DNA of 64,000 nt, taken from assembly GCF_000150275.1 (NCBI RefSeq), contig NW_002060944.1, positions 8,259,033 through 8,323,032 on the forward strand, written 5' to 3'. Numbering within the stretch: position 1 is the stretch's first letter; each line of letters opens with the position of its first letter. The notes under the pieces were generated by a model. It was not told where the DNA came from. It did not search any database and saw nothing but the letters and a program-made list of their open reading frames with translations. A program made the translations under genes and the position numbers. Positions 1 to 14,524 of the stretch are shown here, in pieces. The stretch comes from Trichoplax adhaerens. Its lineage: Eukaryota > Placozoa > Uniplacotomia > Trichoplacea > Trichoplacidae.

Positions 1-1
1 G

Positions 2-3000
2 GAGAATGCTAAACGCGATATCAAATCCGATATCGCCGTAATGAGGCGAGCAGCAGAAAAAGCCAATGAAGAAATCAGTAAGGCAGAAGAAGAAAAGCAG
101 CAACAAGTAAATTATGAAATTTAGAAATTTAGTAATTCAGTAACAGAATCAGACGTATTAAGTTAACAATTTCTTTTTATTACGTGATTAGGATTTATTT
201 ATTAATCGGATTACTGAAGTTATACAAAAACAAGAAGAGAAAATTAGACTATATGAAGCTCAATGTAAAGCACAAACAGAGGAAACAAAAGCTGCTCGTA
301 CTTTAGTTTCTGATGCAACAACTGAAATTGAGGTAACTAGTACACATGAGGAAGAAGAGTTATCACCGCAACGAACACAACTTTACTGTCAAAGTATCTT
401 TATCTTAATAACTTAAAACCAATTATTAATTTCAGTCGATCAACTTTGAAAAAAAACAACTGATGCAACAGTGGAACAGTAGCTTAATTGGGTTAAGAAG
501 AAGGGATGAAGCGTTGGCTGGGCTTCGTAAAGCAATCGAGTAAGCTATAATTGAAAGTTACATCGATAGATGGAAATAAAATTGAAAAGTTTCAATCATT
601 CTAATAATAATACATTAGTTTTCGTTAACTAATTGCATTTTATATAAACTAATCCAACTATTCTTTATTTATAACTTGACACAAACTTATAGCCTACAAC
701 AACAACAATTACTTGCTTACGATACTGAAATTGCTGTAACGAAAAAATCAATTGAAAAAGAGCAGAAACAGAATGAAGGGTTAACGTTAATAAATAATAA
801 GAACGAAGCTGAGCTAATCTTAGTCAAGAAACAAATTACAACTAGTCAGCAAAAATTAGACTCGGTTAAAATTGATTACAGCAAAATGAATAGAACACTG
901 CGTGAAATAGAGCAACACTTAAATAAAGTTACTGCGGTAAGTTAACTGCCTCAAAGTCCTCTTTTAAGGATTAATGTAAATTGATAATGCTGGATCGCTC
1001 ATTTTAATAGTAAATTTAATAAGTTAATCACTAAAATTTCAATGTAAACGTTACTAACGTATAAAATGTCACCTTTACTTCGAAAATATTTCTTGCAATA
1101 ATACTAAACTTACTTTATGTTGGAATGTCATACTATTTTTAGGATGTAGTATTAAAGAATAATGACTTAATCGCATTAAGAAAGAATATTGAGCGAGTCT
1201 ATGATGACAAAGTGAAATTGCAAAGTGCAATTGAAAAGGAATTATACTCGCGGCAGACCATTGATAAAGCTTCAAAATATTCCAAAAAAGTTACCAGTAA
1301 AATAAGGCAAACTTTGATGTCTAAGGTATATTTTTTATAAGCCATATACTTATAACATCAGTAATTATTTAGAATTACGAGTACATAAATTTTTATACTT
1401 TTAGATCTTAATATTGTAAGAAGCAAATCACGATAATTCATTTTTATTAAATAAGTGTTCATACATCTGATAGATTTATCAATTTTATATTAGTATCTAT
1501 ATCATTATTCACTACTCAAAACTATGAAACAAAAAGCTATACTTTTGCTGCAGTATGATGACAAATTTTTGCTATATCTTCACAAATTTTCCTATAGGAA
1601 AATGAAGTTGCTGCTATCGAAAATGAAATCAGTCATACTGTATTATCTACAGTTCAATGTAAGAATCGTCTTGAAAAATCAAATCAACAATTAGATCAGT
1701 ACAACCAAGAAATACGTGAAAAGAATAAATTGATTGGTAAATATGAAAGTTCAGTTAATGGTAGTAATGCCACCATTGAAAAGAAGCAAACTCAAATTGA
1801 TCAATTAAATAAAAAAATTGAAAAGATATTAAGCAGCCGTGAAGGTGGTGGTGAGGAATTAGGCCCGCTGGAGATTCAAATTAAGACATTATTAAAACAA
1901 ATTGAAAGCTTACATCAAGAGAATGAACAACTGAAACAATTCTGGTTACGTGGGCAAAATGAATTAGTAAAACATACTAAAGAGCGCGAAGAGCAAGGGG
2001 ATGGTGTTGAATCACTAAAAAAACAATTTACAGTATTAAATCAGAAGAAATTAAGAATTGAGAATCAAATTCAAAGTGAAGAGAAAGAAATTGCTGAAGT
2101 CTCTCATAGCACACGCAATTTACGCAATGAAATGATTAAATTAAATATGTTAATATCCAAAAAAAATAACCAACGTGAAGATATGGAACAAAGCAACATT
2201 CTAATGGAAAGTGAATTTATCAAAGCATTAAAAGAAGCAGAGATAGCATCTATGGAAATGGATAATAATTTGCAAATGTTAAATGAAGAAAAGGAGCGTT
2301 TATTAAGTAGTCTTGTTGAAGCTGAGCGACAAATTATGCTTTGGGAAAAGAAGACACAACTAGCTAAAGAGATGAGAGCAGCTGTCGATTCTGAAACCGG
2401 TCAGGGTGAAATAAAAGCAATGAAAATGGAAATTCATCGTATGGAAGTTCGCTATGGCCAATTATGTCGACAACAAGAGAAAATGATTCAAGATATGGAG
2501 AAATCAGTATTTAAACGTGAGTGTATTGTAACGCGCAGTGATGCGCAAGCTAAGACCGGACGTAATGAAAATACCAAGAGAGCATTTCAAAAGAATTTAG
2601 TTGAAATCAAAAAGAAAATCAAAAAAACTACCGAAGATGTAGCAAATGGTGATGGCGAGCTCAAACGATACCGTGAAATGCAAGTACAACTTAGTCAAGG
2701 TCTCGAAAGCAAAAAAGAATCATGCCATACATTGCAGCGTTCGATTGATGCAGTTGAAGCAGATGTAGATCAAATGGCTGAAATGAAGCAAAAGGTAAGA
2801 AAAATTAATCAATTGATATTTTCAATATCAGAATGAAACCATATATAATGCTCAAAATTCGAAATTGTTAAAGTATATACGTTATAAGTATCAATTTACA
2901 GTGGCTTTATATAGGATCAGTTTATAAATTTTACAATTTACAATAATCGCTCTAAAAATTATAATCCAAACTTGTTAATTAATCTATGTTCTGCAATCTA

Positions 3001-3592
3001 TGAACGCTGCAGACATTTGCTTAACAATATTATATTAAGATGCTTAATTGTAAACAAATTAGTTTTAACATAAATTAATTTTTGTCACATAATCTCTTCA
3101 ATACCAAAAAAAACGTCTTCATTCTAATGATTAGATACACAAAAGCAATAATTCCTTATCATTGTATCTCTATTCAGCTGCTGCATCTTAAAACTCTTTA
3201 CATATTCTTAATAGCTAATATTTTGCTAAGTTAAGCTTATAAATGGAAGATAACGCTATAAGAATTATTATCTTTTATAACAGTACTACATAACTTAGTT
3301 TAAAAAGTAAAATCTAAAAATTGTCTTTTTTTATTTAATTTAAAATAAGAATTTTTCGGAAATTCTGGAAGGCCAACAACGTGTTAAATATTACCAAGAA
3401 TTAAAAGATGGTAAATATCGTATGTTATGCAAGACACATGAAGGTATTGATAACGAATGGCAGCGTCAACATGAAAAGACTCAGTCATTAAATACTTTAA
3501 TCGATCGATTAAATCAAGAGTATCCCTATGCACAATCTTCGTTACGAAAAGTGACACAGATGATATCTAATAAGATGACTACCTTGTATTAG
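2..3592 (+). CDS. CCDC40: CCDC40, coiled-coil ciliary protein (3' part, 7 exons)
   Basis: Partial gene, cut at its 5' end by the window edge. Seven exons join with matching phases: 2-106, 192-332, 436-539, 693-936, 1143-1325, 1598-2794, 3350-3592, ending at TAG. They encode about 738 residues of nearly continuous heptad-rich coiled coil (Lys/Glu/Gln rich) with no membrane segment or signal peptide. Recognition rests on the stretch with AVMRRAAEKA in the first exon and the following DLFINRITEVIQKQEEKI and LYEAQC segments, which match the conserved CCDC40 core. In the known family, CCDC40 pairs with CCDC39 as the 96-nm axonemal ruler that positions inner dynein arms and nexin links in motile cilia. 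The large sixth exon (1197 bp) among small ones is usual for this part. Another axonemal coiled-coil protein is the main alternative. Confidence 0.85.
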
Positions 3593-4802
3593 TTACTTTA
3601 TCTGAATGAAAATTACTATGTCCTTTACCGCTGTTAGACTGTAAGTACACTACAGATTGCGAATACTGTATTTAGTTACGTTTTAATGATGGCAAAATTT
3701 AGAATTAAAATTATGATAAATCTGTCCAAAATTATGACAGTTTGTAATAACAAGATACATTGTAATAGTTGTTGGCAACAGTAAATTATGATTTCTTTAT
3801 AGTATGCGAGAAATTTTAATGCGTAATTTGACATAATAATATACCAATCTCGTTTACTGTAATATTTTGATTTCAGTTTAGTTACACTAGAAACTTCGAT
3901 TAATATACTTGCACATATGTAATTGCAAAATATGTATACTAGCTTATCATGAATTATTTCAATATACGATTTAGGTATAAAATAATACTGTTTTCATATT
4001 GTAATTTATTGGTCAGCACACTGATAACGCTAAAAGTCGTAGCTGTGAATAAAATGTAGCAGGAAGCTATGGTTTTTTATTTGTAGCGATTTAACGTTTT
4101 ACAACATTTACGTTTTTACAAGCAAATATCCGTATTTTTTAACCGCTTAAGTGCCAATATTGGTTATACATACAATAGTATTTTATTTAATCTCCTTAAG
4201 TGTAATCTAATACTATGGTAACGACATCTTACTTGAGCAAATAAAAGTCTAACTCAAAAGAAGCTGATCTTCGTAATCGGTAAATTTGTAGGTGATGCAG
4301 GCGTATTGATGTTGTGCTACGCTATGTGAGAAATGCAAAATGGTACTAAAGTATTTTAGATCAATATAGCATACTATCGTATATAAAGATAAGTATCATC
4401 ATTTAATAGTGTATGCTGATACTTAGTAGGCTAATAAACCTGCAAATATCATAACAGCAGTTATTTCATTCTAAGATTTATTGACTGTACATCACAGGGA
4501 TTGTTAAAAATTGCAAAATGTCATATACGCTTAATGTTACAATTATGACTTTTCGCTCTTTATACATTTACTAGTATACAGCTAGTAGTAACGAAATCTA
4601 TTTTCTGTATTTATCGTAGTCTCTTGTATCGGTAGATGTAATTATACGGTATTATTAGCAGCACATTTCGATATAATACGACACAATATATAGCTTTTCT
4701 AGTTACTTGATTAAGATATAAATTCTTTCACAATAGATTATTTTAAAAACAGGCTGCGAAGTGATAAACAACGCCAGTTTGTTTCCCAATAAGAGAATCA
4801 AA
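3593..4802. other. Intergenic spacer between convergent CCDC40 and HID1
   Basis: AT-rich spacer of 1.2 kb between two converging 3' ends. I see no conserved coding exon in it. Possible plus-strand poly(A) signals (AATAAA) lie at 4048-4053 and 4240-4245, either of which could serve CCDC40. Confidence 0.6.
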
Positions 4803-7800
4803 TTAGTGAGTTCGCTGAATTTCAAACAGTTTGACGTTAGTGTCGTACCATATAGGAGGATCGAAATTTCTAACAATCGTAATGCAAACATTAATAAGCT
4901 ACAACGGATTTTAGTGTGTTTTTATGAAAAATAATAATAGCATTCATACCTTAAGTATATAATGCCCCACATGTATGTTCGAAACCACATAGTAGTCGCG
5001 CTGTTAGGCTATTAATAATACAAAGGAAAATATAAGTCAGTCAGTGGAAAATTTGAAATAAAACATTAATATGGAGTAGTAAATTTACTTTTAATCATTT
5101 TACTTTAGACAAATACAGCTTCGACAATAAAATCCTTCAAATACCTGATATTTTCTTATCAGAATTGGATGGGGAACTGGCAGCAATCCCACAAGCGTAC
5201 CGTGCTGTAAGAACTTCAAAATTTCACTTTCATCAGTTAAGCCCCTAATCAAAATGATATTGTTATGATCATTAAATTAAAATCGAGCTAGCTTAATGAG
5301 CAGATCAAATGGTAATAAAAAAAGGGTGAATAACGAACTTATCAATGCAAATTTTCTCCACTTGCGGTACTAATACTTGCAGCATTCGCATGATGGTTTG
5401 TAGAGGTAATTTTTGCTTCCATGACAATACCTTTGTGTGTACATAAAAATTAAGCTGAGTAACTAATCTCATCGGTTTTAGGCATTAATAAAAACAGTTT
5501 AGTAAATCTCCGTTGTTGTGAAGAAAGAACGAAAGTAAAGCCGATTTTTACCCATTCTGGAGTTGGAGTAAAGTGTCCGTCAGGTGATACACTATCAAAT
5601 CTCGGCGACTTCTTTATTTTCTTGGTTTTCTTCTTCATACTGGCAGCGCCAGTTTTGCTTAACTCATCATCGCTCGAAGTATCAGATTCACTTCCACTAA
5701 TGTTATTAGGATCGGAGGCACTTTCAGTGCCGCTCTGATACTGGGCTACTGATATGCTCTCTATATAATCAAACATAGGAGTCAAATACAAAAATAAATA
5801 TTTCATCACTGAACGACCGGTAGTCTACGGTGTTAAAAGCTATTTTGCAGTAATCCACTTAAATTATCAATTTACCAATTCCAGAAGAAAGTAAAGTTTT
5901 TGTTCCGAGAGTACCACTTGCCCCTGCATCACTGAAATTTTTCATTACTTTAATATGGCTCTTAAACGCAAAAAAATGAATGTTTATAAAAGAAATTTAT
6001 TTGGTAACTTACTCTGAACTATCTTCTTTCTTATTGGGTTTAACTACAGTCGAAGGATCAGTAGGTAGATTGGCCAACTAATATGTAAATGTAATATGTT
6101 TATAAGTACATGTGTTATAAGAGAAATTAAAACTTATGAAGGTATGCTGAAATTGGTGAACATAATAAAGAAAACCATTTTGATAATAACCTGATGAAAT
6201 ATATTTCTCTTACGGATTATTGTGTATACTAAATGGGAATTACCTGCAAAGAAAAATCGCCAATATGGGCATTAATAAAAATTCGAAATGTATTGAACTA
6301 AAGCGTTAGCTACTAGTTCGTATTTGCATTAATTACCATCAAACTGATACTGGATAATATTATTGAATACTTCCAGTAAAAAGAATATCAAGTGATGATT
6401 GTTGTTGTTACTAAATAAAAACCAGGGTGTTGAGAAAGCCTATCAAACATATTGCAAAATTAAAATAATTTAATCACTAAATAGCTTAATATAGCGATAA
6501 TTTCAAATAGAAGATTAAAATAAAAGTGCAACCAGAAGACATACCTCTAGCAGATGAAGCAATTTGTTACTAGCAACAATTGATAAAGTTTTCGAGTAAG
6601 GTGAAACTATGGCCGAATAAAATATTACCATATAACGAATCAGTTTTATGTAATCAAGTATTAATGAAATTATGTCGAATAACTAAAATGATTACTAACT
6701 TACCATTAACAAGGACGGTTAAAAGGCAATCAAATATAGGTGCTAAGCGTTGATGGCCAGTAGTAATTACTTTATGAAATACCTACGTAAGATTAGTTGA
6801 TAAAGGAAAGCTGCAATATATAGTAAATTTTAGAATAAATTTGTTCTAATCATCAATTTAGAACTTACAATTACTAAAAAATCAATATGTGTGCCATTAA
6901 ATACTGGTAAATCCATTGGTACTTTAGCTGAGAACGGCTTATTTAAGCGAACACCTGCATAGAAGGTTAAAAAATTATTTGAATTAATTACTTTAATTAG
7001 CTTATTTGATAAAACGGTAAAGTAATTAATATCTACTCTTTTACCAAAATTTCTTTCACCGCTCAAAAGTAATAAAATGAATACTCCAATATGCATTAAG
7101 CCGATACGAGCTATCACAATTAAATAAAGAAGAATTTTAAAGGATAAGATTTAATCCAATAAATTAATAATTATACTTAAACCATCTTTATAATCTGCAT
7201 ACTAAAGATATCGCAAGATTTTTATGTTACTAACCTGGATCACACCTAGCATCATTCAAGTAATATAGGATTGGTACTAAGATATCTAAAACGTCACTAC
7301 TCTTAAGTACATAGTACAGGAATTTCTGAAAGAATGTAGTAAAAATAGATATTAGACTAGCAATATTATCGCCCCTATTACTGACAGTCATCAACAGACC
7401 TTATTACAATCACAGACTTTCCAGAGAAAAATTAATAATTCTTGATAGAAACCTATCTTCTTGCACGAATTTGGTAGATAAGTCTATTAATCAATAAAAG
7501 AAAATGATTTTATTTCAGTTATGCACTACATACGCTGTCGTACTATTTAACAATAATACTGAAATGATGAAAGATGCTTTCTTACTTGCAGTAATGGGTT
7601 ATTAAGTAATAAAATTATACCGCGTAGAATGAAAGTAAAATCCTATAATCAAAAATTTCAGAGTTTATTTTGCATATAATTGCTCTTTAAATACAAAAAC
7701 ATGCAGTAAAACAATTAGTATTTTTCAGGATTTTAAGCTGACCTCTTCGCGATGTATTCGTGATAAATAATTGCAAAATAGATTATCGTTTATTCCTGCC

Positions 7801-10800
7801 TACATAGTGAAGGTTCGTTAAATTTAGATAAATAAAGCTGTACCCAGATTTTGTGCATACACAACTGAAGGATACTTACTGTGTCATGTTCAGCACTTCG
7901 ATCGATAGTGATAGTGGAAGGTTCATGATCGAGGACGACAACTAGCAACTGGACAGCAATTTCGACCAACGGTTCTCTTGCGTCTTGAAACATGAGATGA
8001 TTATAAGGAACTCCATAACCGACGGGATCATACGAGCAGACGGTATTTAATAACGACGTAAATAAAGGCAATGCATGTCTTAAGGAAATATGTAAAAATA
8101 AATCGTTAGTAATTGCAAAAAAATACGTACAATAACAAATAATAAGATTGAAGTACAATAGATTATCGTAGTTACCTATTATTCGTCGATGTAAAGTAAT
8201 CCAACCACTGGTTATTTCCAGAATCGGCTAAGGGCGGAAGTTGTTGAAATAATAATTACGAAATTCATGTTTCCGAGAAATTTTACAGTTGAAAATAGTA
8301 TCAGAAAGATTAACGTACCACTTGGTAGCATATACAATGATTCAGAAAAACAAGTGAGTAGCAGCTTCAGAATTTCTGTTCTATTTCGATCAAATTGAGG
8401 ATTAGCTGGCGTTGAGGTAGCAAATCCAACTCCAGCCTCCCTATTTGTAATGTTAAAATATTTAACATTAATGCAAGTTTAAATTTACCGATTGATAAGT
8501 AACTATACATCAAATTTTTTATATCACAACTAAACTATACCAAATATATTCACAGCTGTCAATAGAAGGCAGATCATCAGGGGTCTCCTAGTAGTTGATA
8601 GGTGTTATAGTACAACGAATAAGTAATCCTAAAAGTTAAATATATCATTACCGTAAGAAAGTACTATAATTACCGGGCCAGCTTTCTTATGTTTGGGAAC
8701 AGTAAAGTCTGGACAGAATAAGAGATCCTAAAATTTTGAATGATAATCATTAGTCTGCGTCGCAGGTTGGTTACAACATTCAATGATATAAAGTGTGAGA
8801 GAAAGCGTATTTCAGTGAAGGTAAAATTATGATTAATTATAGATAGATTATTACATACCAGAATGGCATTAAGTAATGATTTCGCTAATGGTTGAGCTCC
8901 ATCCTAATCAGAGAATACAATAGTATGAACAACAGAGGTGTTTCACATTGTACGAATGTTTAAGACTTTCAATATACATGTAGATGATATACTTACAGAG
9001 CCTTCAGTCATATTTCGAACCTCAGGTGATCCATCATCATCCTAAAGCGGAATAAAAAAGTGATAAATTACATCTGGTATAAGTAGCATAGCACTATAAT
9101 AACGATCTTATTTGATTTAAGAATTCCATTAACCGTATTTGCTGGAACTGAGGACCAGAAAAATCCTCGCCAATCACTGTCTTCGAATATGTACGGCAAA
9201 ATTCTAGTTAATAGCCTACAGCAATTCAGTACTGTTTGATATAAAGCACAATAATAATTAGTAAATTTGAATAAAACATAGAAATTAAATTGATTCATAT
9301 GCATATGACCTATTTACATCATTTAATAATTTTGATAAATGAGCAACATGGTGGCATAACTGAAGAATGACTTTGTAATTACGTAATTTTATGAGCACTT
9401 TAAAGATCAAATTATAATTATCAATAGCTATGTTATCCGTTTTATTCAGAAAGTTAATCTAAAGAGTGAGATTAATAGGATGCCAAGATTGCTCTTCAAA
9501 CTACTACAAAATCTTATTCAAAGGTAACTATTCAAGTGCAACTACAAATACAGTAGGTATTTATTATTTCTTAAATAAAGTACTATAGATTAAGAGGCGG
9601 TGTATTAAAATAGATAATGCCTTTGTTATATATTTCTTGCCTGTAGTTTGCTCCTTTGGTGTTGAACAAGCTGTCATCGAGGCAGCCACTAATTTCTCAA
9701 CAGCCTGTATATTCGAAAAATAATGACCCAAGATATTATAACTTATAAAATAAAATGGCATAACTTGATTATTACGTTTATATTAATGAGATTGACAAAA
9801 TATGATAAACACATGATGATACGTCAATCATTTTTAATTTTTTAACTTCTTATTATGTTCCAGGATGTTACAAATTTATAATTTCAACTTTTTGACCTTA
9901 AATTATGGATTTTCAAAGTTAAAGCTACAAAGTAATGACTTAGTTTCCTTCGTTAAGATACATGCTATTATACGATCAATTGTATAATTTCAGTATTCTG
10001 CAGTAGAAAGACGGTGTTGATATTTTATAAGATCTTTCTTTTGAACGGTATAGCCTATATGCGAGGAAATAAATCTAGTTTGCAAATGCTCATTACGATA
10101 ACAACTTTTAAACAAGTTATTACATATGTAATTGCAAAAATTTATTAAAACTGTATCATGGAATGACATAACTTTGATGGTAAACGATACTTTTATCAGG
10201 ATGATGAAGAACTAGAAATGTCGGACATGTGGATAATTAAACCATATGTTTACGGTAGCAGTAGCCTCAATACGATCGATTTCCGCATACTCGTACAGTA
10301 GTGTAAATTGATTGTTGCTGATACTATCCTGATCTTAACAATACGTTTAATGATGAAATGAAAGAGTGATCCAACGAACAGAGTTCGTAAAGAATATATA
10401 GTAGCAATAACGACGACAGTGTTTTTTTTAGTTGAGTATGAATTGTAATCATACGATTGACTGACGATAAAAGTGATTAACCAAGTATTATTGATAAACT
10501 TACTGCTAGCAGTTAATGAATCTATAGCACAAAAATGTTTTTATGATATAGTCAACTTTACCAGTAATTGATTACTATACTATAGAATAATGGATCCTAT
10601 CATATCATTCATTAAGATATCATTTTTTGATACGGTTAAGAGTATACTCTAAATAAAAACACGGCATATGCGATCGTCAATGCAGAGTTATTGTTTGCCG
10701 TCATCCTTTCACTATGTTATTATTTATGAAAAATTATAAATTTATTACTCCTTAAAGCTAAAAATATAATTTCTTTCTTCATTTTGAAGAATACCTTACA

Positions 10801-11650
10801 ATAATCGTTGGAACTCTGCTCGTAAACATACTAGATACTTTGAAAGTACAGCTACAAAGCATAGAATGGAAAAGCTGATTGCTAACAATTGCAGGTATTA
10901 AGGAGCGTCCACTTAACATTTTCTATTAGTAAGTTTCGCTAATGTATTCATAGTCATCTCGTGGTACGAAGGGATTATATTACTTAGTCTTAAGCTAAGT
11001 TACAGTATATAGCTCGGCCAAGGCGTATTAACTACCTAGACTAGATTATTGTATTGTTGATGATGATGCTGTCGGTAAGGATACGAAAGGAATAAAGTTT
11101 TAAAGACTTTCCATTTTAAAGTTGAAATAGAAATGAATAATAAAATCAAATACTGCTAATAATAATGATTTATAGAATATACCCTATTCACTGCTAATAC
11201 TCGTAAAAACTAGCCATAGAACCACACAACTATGAAAAATTGCAAAATACGTCAATGGACATAGAGACACCGGTTGTGACCATACACTATCAAAATTCAA
11301 ATTTTATACAGTATTATAAGGAAAGGTTAATATGTTTTTTAAATTCTGGGGATTTAGAAATACTATACCAAAGGCTTTACACTACCATAACAAAAGCTTT
11401 ATTACTTAAGCTTAAAAAAACTTGAAGAAGTTATAGTGCAGATGTTGCTGTTTCATTAATAGCGCATAAATTTGTATAAACACATCAATTTTCATCCTAC
11501 CTTAATCGAGAGTGTAGCTAAATTTGACGGTGCTTCATCTCTTAATGTACGAATCTCTTGGGCTGTAACTAAAGTGAAAATGTCCTGTACAGAGGCAATC
11601 GATTCACTCCAAAATTGATCCCAAAAAGCATCGTCATTAGCATCAATTGG
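4803..11650 (-). CDS. HID1: HID1 (dymeclin/HID1 family), 27 exons, first exon missing
   Basis: Exons in coding order: 11501-11650, 9641-9704, 9134-9231, 8997-9041, 8859-8903, 8674-8727, 8541-8587, 8319-8440, 8176-8227, 7880-8078, 7743-7799, 7586-7642, 7400-7483, 7235-7325, 7045-7110, 6869-6954, 6704-6782, 6545-6606, 6337-6439, 6191-6243, 6013-6077, 5876-5931, 5552-5760, 5339-5430, 5145-5244, 4950-5008, 4803-4869. All phases agree and give 753 residues; the human protein is about 790. Diagnostic blocks: DDAFWDQFW, LPYIFEDSDWRGFFWS, LLFCPDFTVP, LNTVCSYDPVGYGVPYNHL, GLMHIGVFILLLLSGERNFG and the end WYDTNVKLFEIQR. HID1 is a peripheral Golgi/TGN protein needed for dense-core vesicle and regulated secretion. 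The first exon, with the family's myristoylated Met-Gly start, was not found upstream of 11650. Intron 2 uses a GC donor. A Ser/Asp/Lys-rich insert (exon 5552-5760) is the least conserved part. Confidence 0.95.
9705..11500 (-). other. HID1: HID1 intron 1 as seen (1.8 kb)
   Basis: By far the largest intron of this gene; most others are 60-250 bp. Its flanks join IK (end of exon 11501-11650) to AVEKLV, which is contiguous in HID1 proteins, so no coding exon is missing here. I see no nested gene. Confidence 0.7.
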
Positions 11651-13897
11651 CTGTCAAAATAAAATATATAGTATGTTATTATCAACAGGAGGTGTTAACC
11701 AGCAAACAATATTTAGATCAATCAATTAATGAAAAATCTAAGTTGATTATGTGAGATATGGGGAAAAGATACATCATTGTATAAGAAAATGTTCCAAGAA
11801 AATTCTAATTGTAGGAAAAAGTAGTTGTCATCTAATAATTTGTGAGTAGTTTTAATATCTTGGATCGAGGTCTGGATACAAACTGCAAACAATTCAATTT
11901 GATCCTAGTTGACTTTCCATTTTGTTTCCAAGGATTAAGCTTAAACAACACCAAGTATGCTTATGAAAGTGTGTTTTGTCTGGCATACTGTACATTATAA
12001 GAAATAAGAACAGTAGTTCCAGGCGAATATTTAACTGTGCTTTAATTATAGGGCCAATGTACATGTATTTCAAGTTCAATGCAGTTTTCATGTTGTGATT
12101 TTGCTGTCGTATCTTCAAAAAACAGGAGCTTTATTAAAAATAATTCGTTGTAACGAGTATGCAATCATGCGCGTCTTGTTTCATTTACTTTACTGAGATT
12201 CTTACTGTAGAATTCCTATTTCGTACAATCTAATATTAAAGAATTGATTGCTTATATGATTCGATCATTATTATACGCGTATACTGCAATGCATAAGTAT
12301 ATAGTAATAACAATACTGTACAATAAAAATAATAAACTACAGTAATTTATCATTGCTTTCTGTACACTCGTTCCCTAATTCAAGTGCCCCAAAATAGGAA
12401 ATTTTAACATGAGGAATAATATTACGATCTGAGACGAAAAGGAAGTATACGCTGGTCGATTCCTTGGAATTTTACTATTGTTAAAATTAAGAACAACAAT
12501 AGTTTAACAAGGCCAAATAAAATAACTTTACCAAAGGGTGAGTAAACCTACAGTAAGTCATAACGTACGGTCAAAGTATGAATATTGGTATGTACACACA
12601 GTAGCTCAGTTAGGGAACATTCTCCATTCTATTAAAATTTAAAAAATCGATGAATGTATGTATATTCACTCAATGCAAACATGGTTTGGATTTATGAGTC
12701 AGAGTAACAAGGATTGATAGTTCACGGTAAGGAGATTTGATATTACGATAGAGTGAATATCCAGTAGGAATCATGATGATCAACTGTATCATCGCCGTGT
12801 GTCGTTGATTTTATATTACAGTATTTGATAACTTTCCCAAATAGTGCAGCACTGTAGTGTAGATTGCTTTTCCTATACTAATTAATTCATAACAACAGCT
12901 ACCACACTGTAAGCGTAGACAACCATGACTCCTTTTGAATATTTACTATCATTGCGTAGCATAACATTGGAATAAAATATACTGCAAAGGAAAATGTTAT
13001 TATTCCATCTCTAAACTGAATGCAAGATTTGTATTCTATCTGTATAAAATAAGAGTCTATTTTTTAATCAATATTACACACGAAGAATAAGTTATTTTCT
13101 TGTAGGGCTCTTTCACTGGATATGAATGAAAGCTACTCGATGGGTCGACCCTATCGCAGAAATTAGATGACTCTGTTGAACTACAAATACCATGACTAAG
13201 CGAATATGGATCACCATTTCCACTAGTCATTCTATCTATTTTCAAGTCTATAACTAAATTGATTGTTTCAATTCATCTTTTGACCACTACAAGAACAGCT
13301 GTAAATGATTTGAATAGTCAAAGAAGAGAGAAAAAAAAAAAAAATCTGCTATGAGCGTATGGAAAATATGTTGTCCACATAGACTCTATACTGTACAATG
13401 GCATAGTGTACTGTATCAGTCATTGGTGTCAGTCACTACAGTGATGAGTGATTTCCTTTTTGGTCAATTTTAGATCATTTTGACACAAAATTTGAACTCT
13501 TCTCTTGGATGGAAATGGACAGAAGACATTTTAATTGATTGCATTACCATTGTTTTGGTGGTTAGCTGAACGATAGCCTTGCGAAAATAGAGTTTGCTGT
13601 CTGTGCCACCCATGATTTTCTATCTTTCAATGTGTCCTCCAGTGAAAACGAAAATGTCAATGACCACAGGAGAAATGTTCCAGTGTACAGATTCGACTGT
13701 GAATACATGTACGTCAATAGTGCTGGACGCTGAGTGTACCGCTTTATATCAAGCGATGTCTGTTGAAGCGGTACAGTACAGTACACAGACTTGGTATTGG
13801 TGCGGTCATGTTGTGACTTGTGAGTTACAGTATGCCTGCTGTTGCGCAACGTTGCCATTGCAGTGTACTGTACACTGTACACTGTACACTGTATACA

Positions 13898-14014
13898 GTG
13901 TAGTGAAAGTCATACAGTACAGTACAGACATGTTTCTACAGTACACAGGACTGACCAGATCGCTGTACTGTACACTGTACACTGTACTCTACCATCGACT
14001 CAACTTTTTTCCTT
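13898..14014. repeat. Direct duplication, copy 1 (inside GTAC array)
   Basis: The block starts GTGTAGTGAAAGTCA, runs through GACTGACCAGA and a GTACTGTACACTGTACAC core, and ends ATCGACTCAACTTTTTTCC. Copy 2 is at 14419-14524, about 520 bp away. The copies differ by scattered substitutions and small gaps, including an extra CATACAGTACAGTACAGA stretch in this copy. Confidence 0.85.
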
Positions 14015-14418
14015 ATACTGTACTGTGTACTGTACACTCAGTGTAATGAGAATTATGAGAGCATAACTGCAATACTGTATACTGTACTGTATACTGTAAA
14101 CTGTACGCTAATACTGTATAACTGTAAACTGTACGCTAATACTGTATACTGTACTGTATTGTACTACAGTATATTGTACTGTACAGTGTACAGTACAGTA
14201 CTATAATACAATATACTGTACAGTACAGTGTACACTGTACAGTACAATAATATACTGTACAGTAATACTGTACTGTAATGAGAATTATGAGAGCATACGG
14301 TACTGTACAGTACTGTACTGTAAATGCAATATACTGTACTGTACTACAGTACTGTATCATACAATATACTGTACTGTACTGTACCATATACAGTACACTA
14401 TACTGTACACTGTATTGA

Positions 14419-14524
14419 GTGTAGTGAAAGTCACGTGTTTCTACAGTACAGGACTGACCAGACCACTGTACTGTACACTGTACACTGTACTGTACTCTAG
14501 CATCCACTCAACTTTTTTTCCTTG
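14419..14524. repeat. Direct duplication, copy 2 (inside GTAC array)
   Basis: Second copy of the block at 13898-14014, in the same orientation. It shares GTGTAGTGAAAGTCA, TTTCTACAGTACA, GACTGACCAGA and the terminal ATCCACTCAACTTTTTTTCC. It suggests that the array grew partly by segmental duplication of array plus linker. Confidence 0.85.

Noticed and set aside
6830-7117. Single minus-strand open frame of 95 codons
   Set aside because: It is two HID1 exons (7045-7110 and 6869-6954) with the intron read through; homology is continuous only after splicing at G|GTAAAA and GCAG|GTG.
13594-14046. Plus-strand open frame of 150 codons
   Set aside because: It runs into the GTAC repeat array; the Cys/Thr/Tyr-rich end is translated repeat and the start has no conserved feature.
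14136-14507. Minus-strand open frame of 123 codons, YSVQ/YCTV-rich
   Set aside because: Entirely a translation of GTAC-palindrome words.
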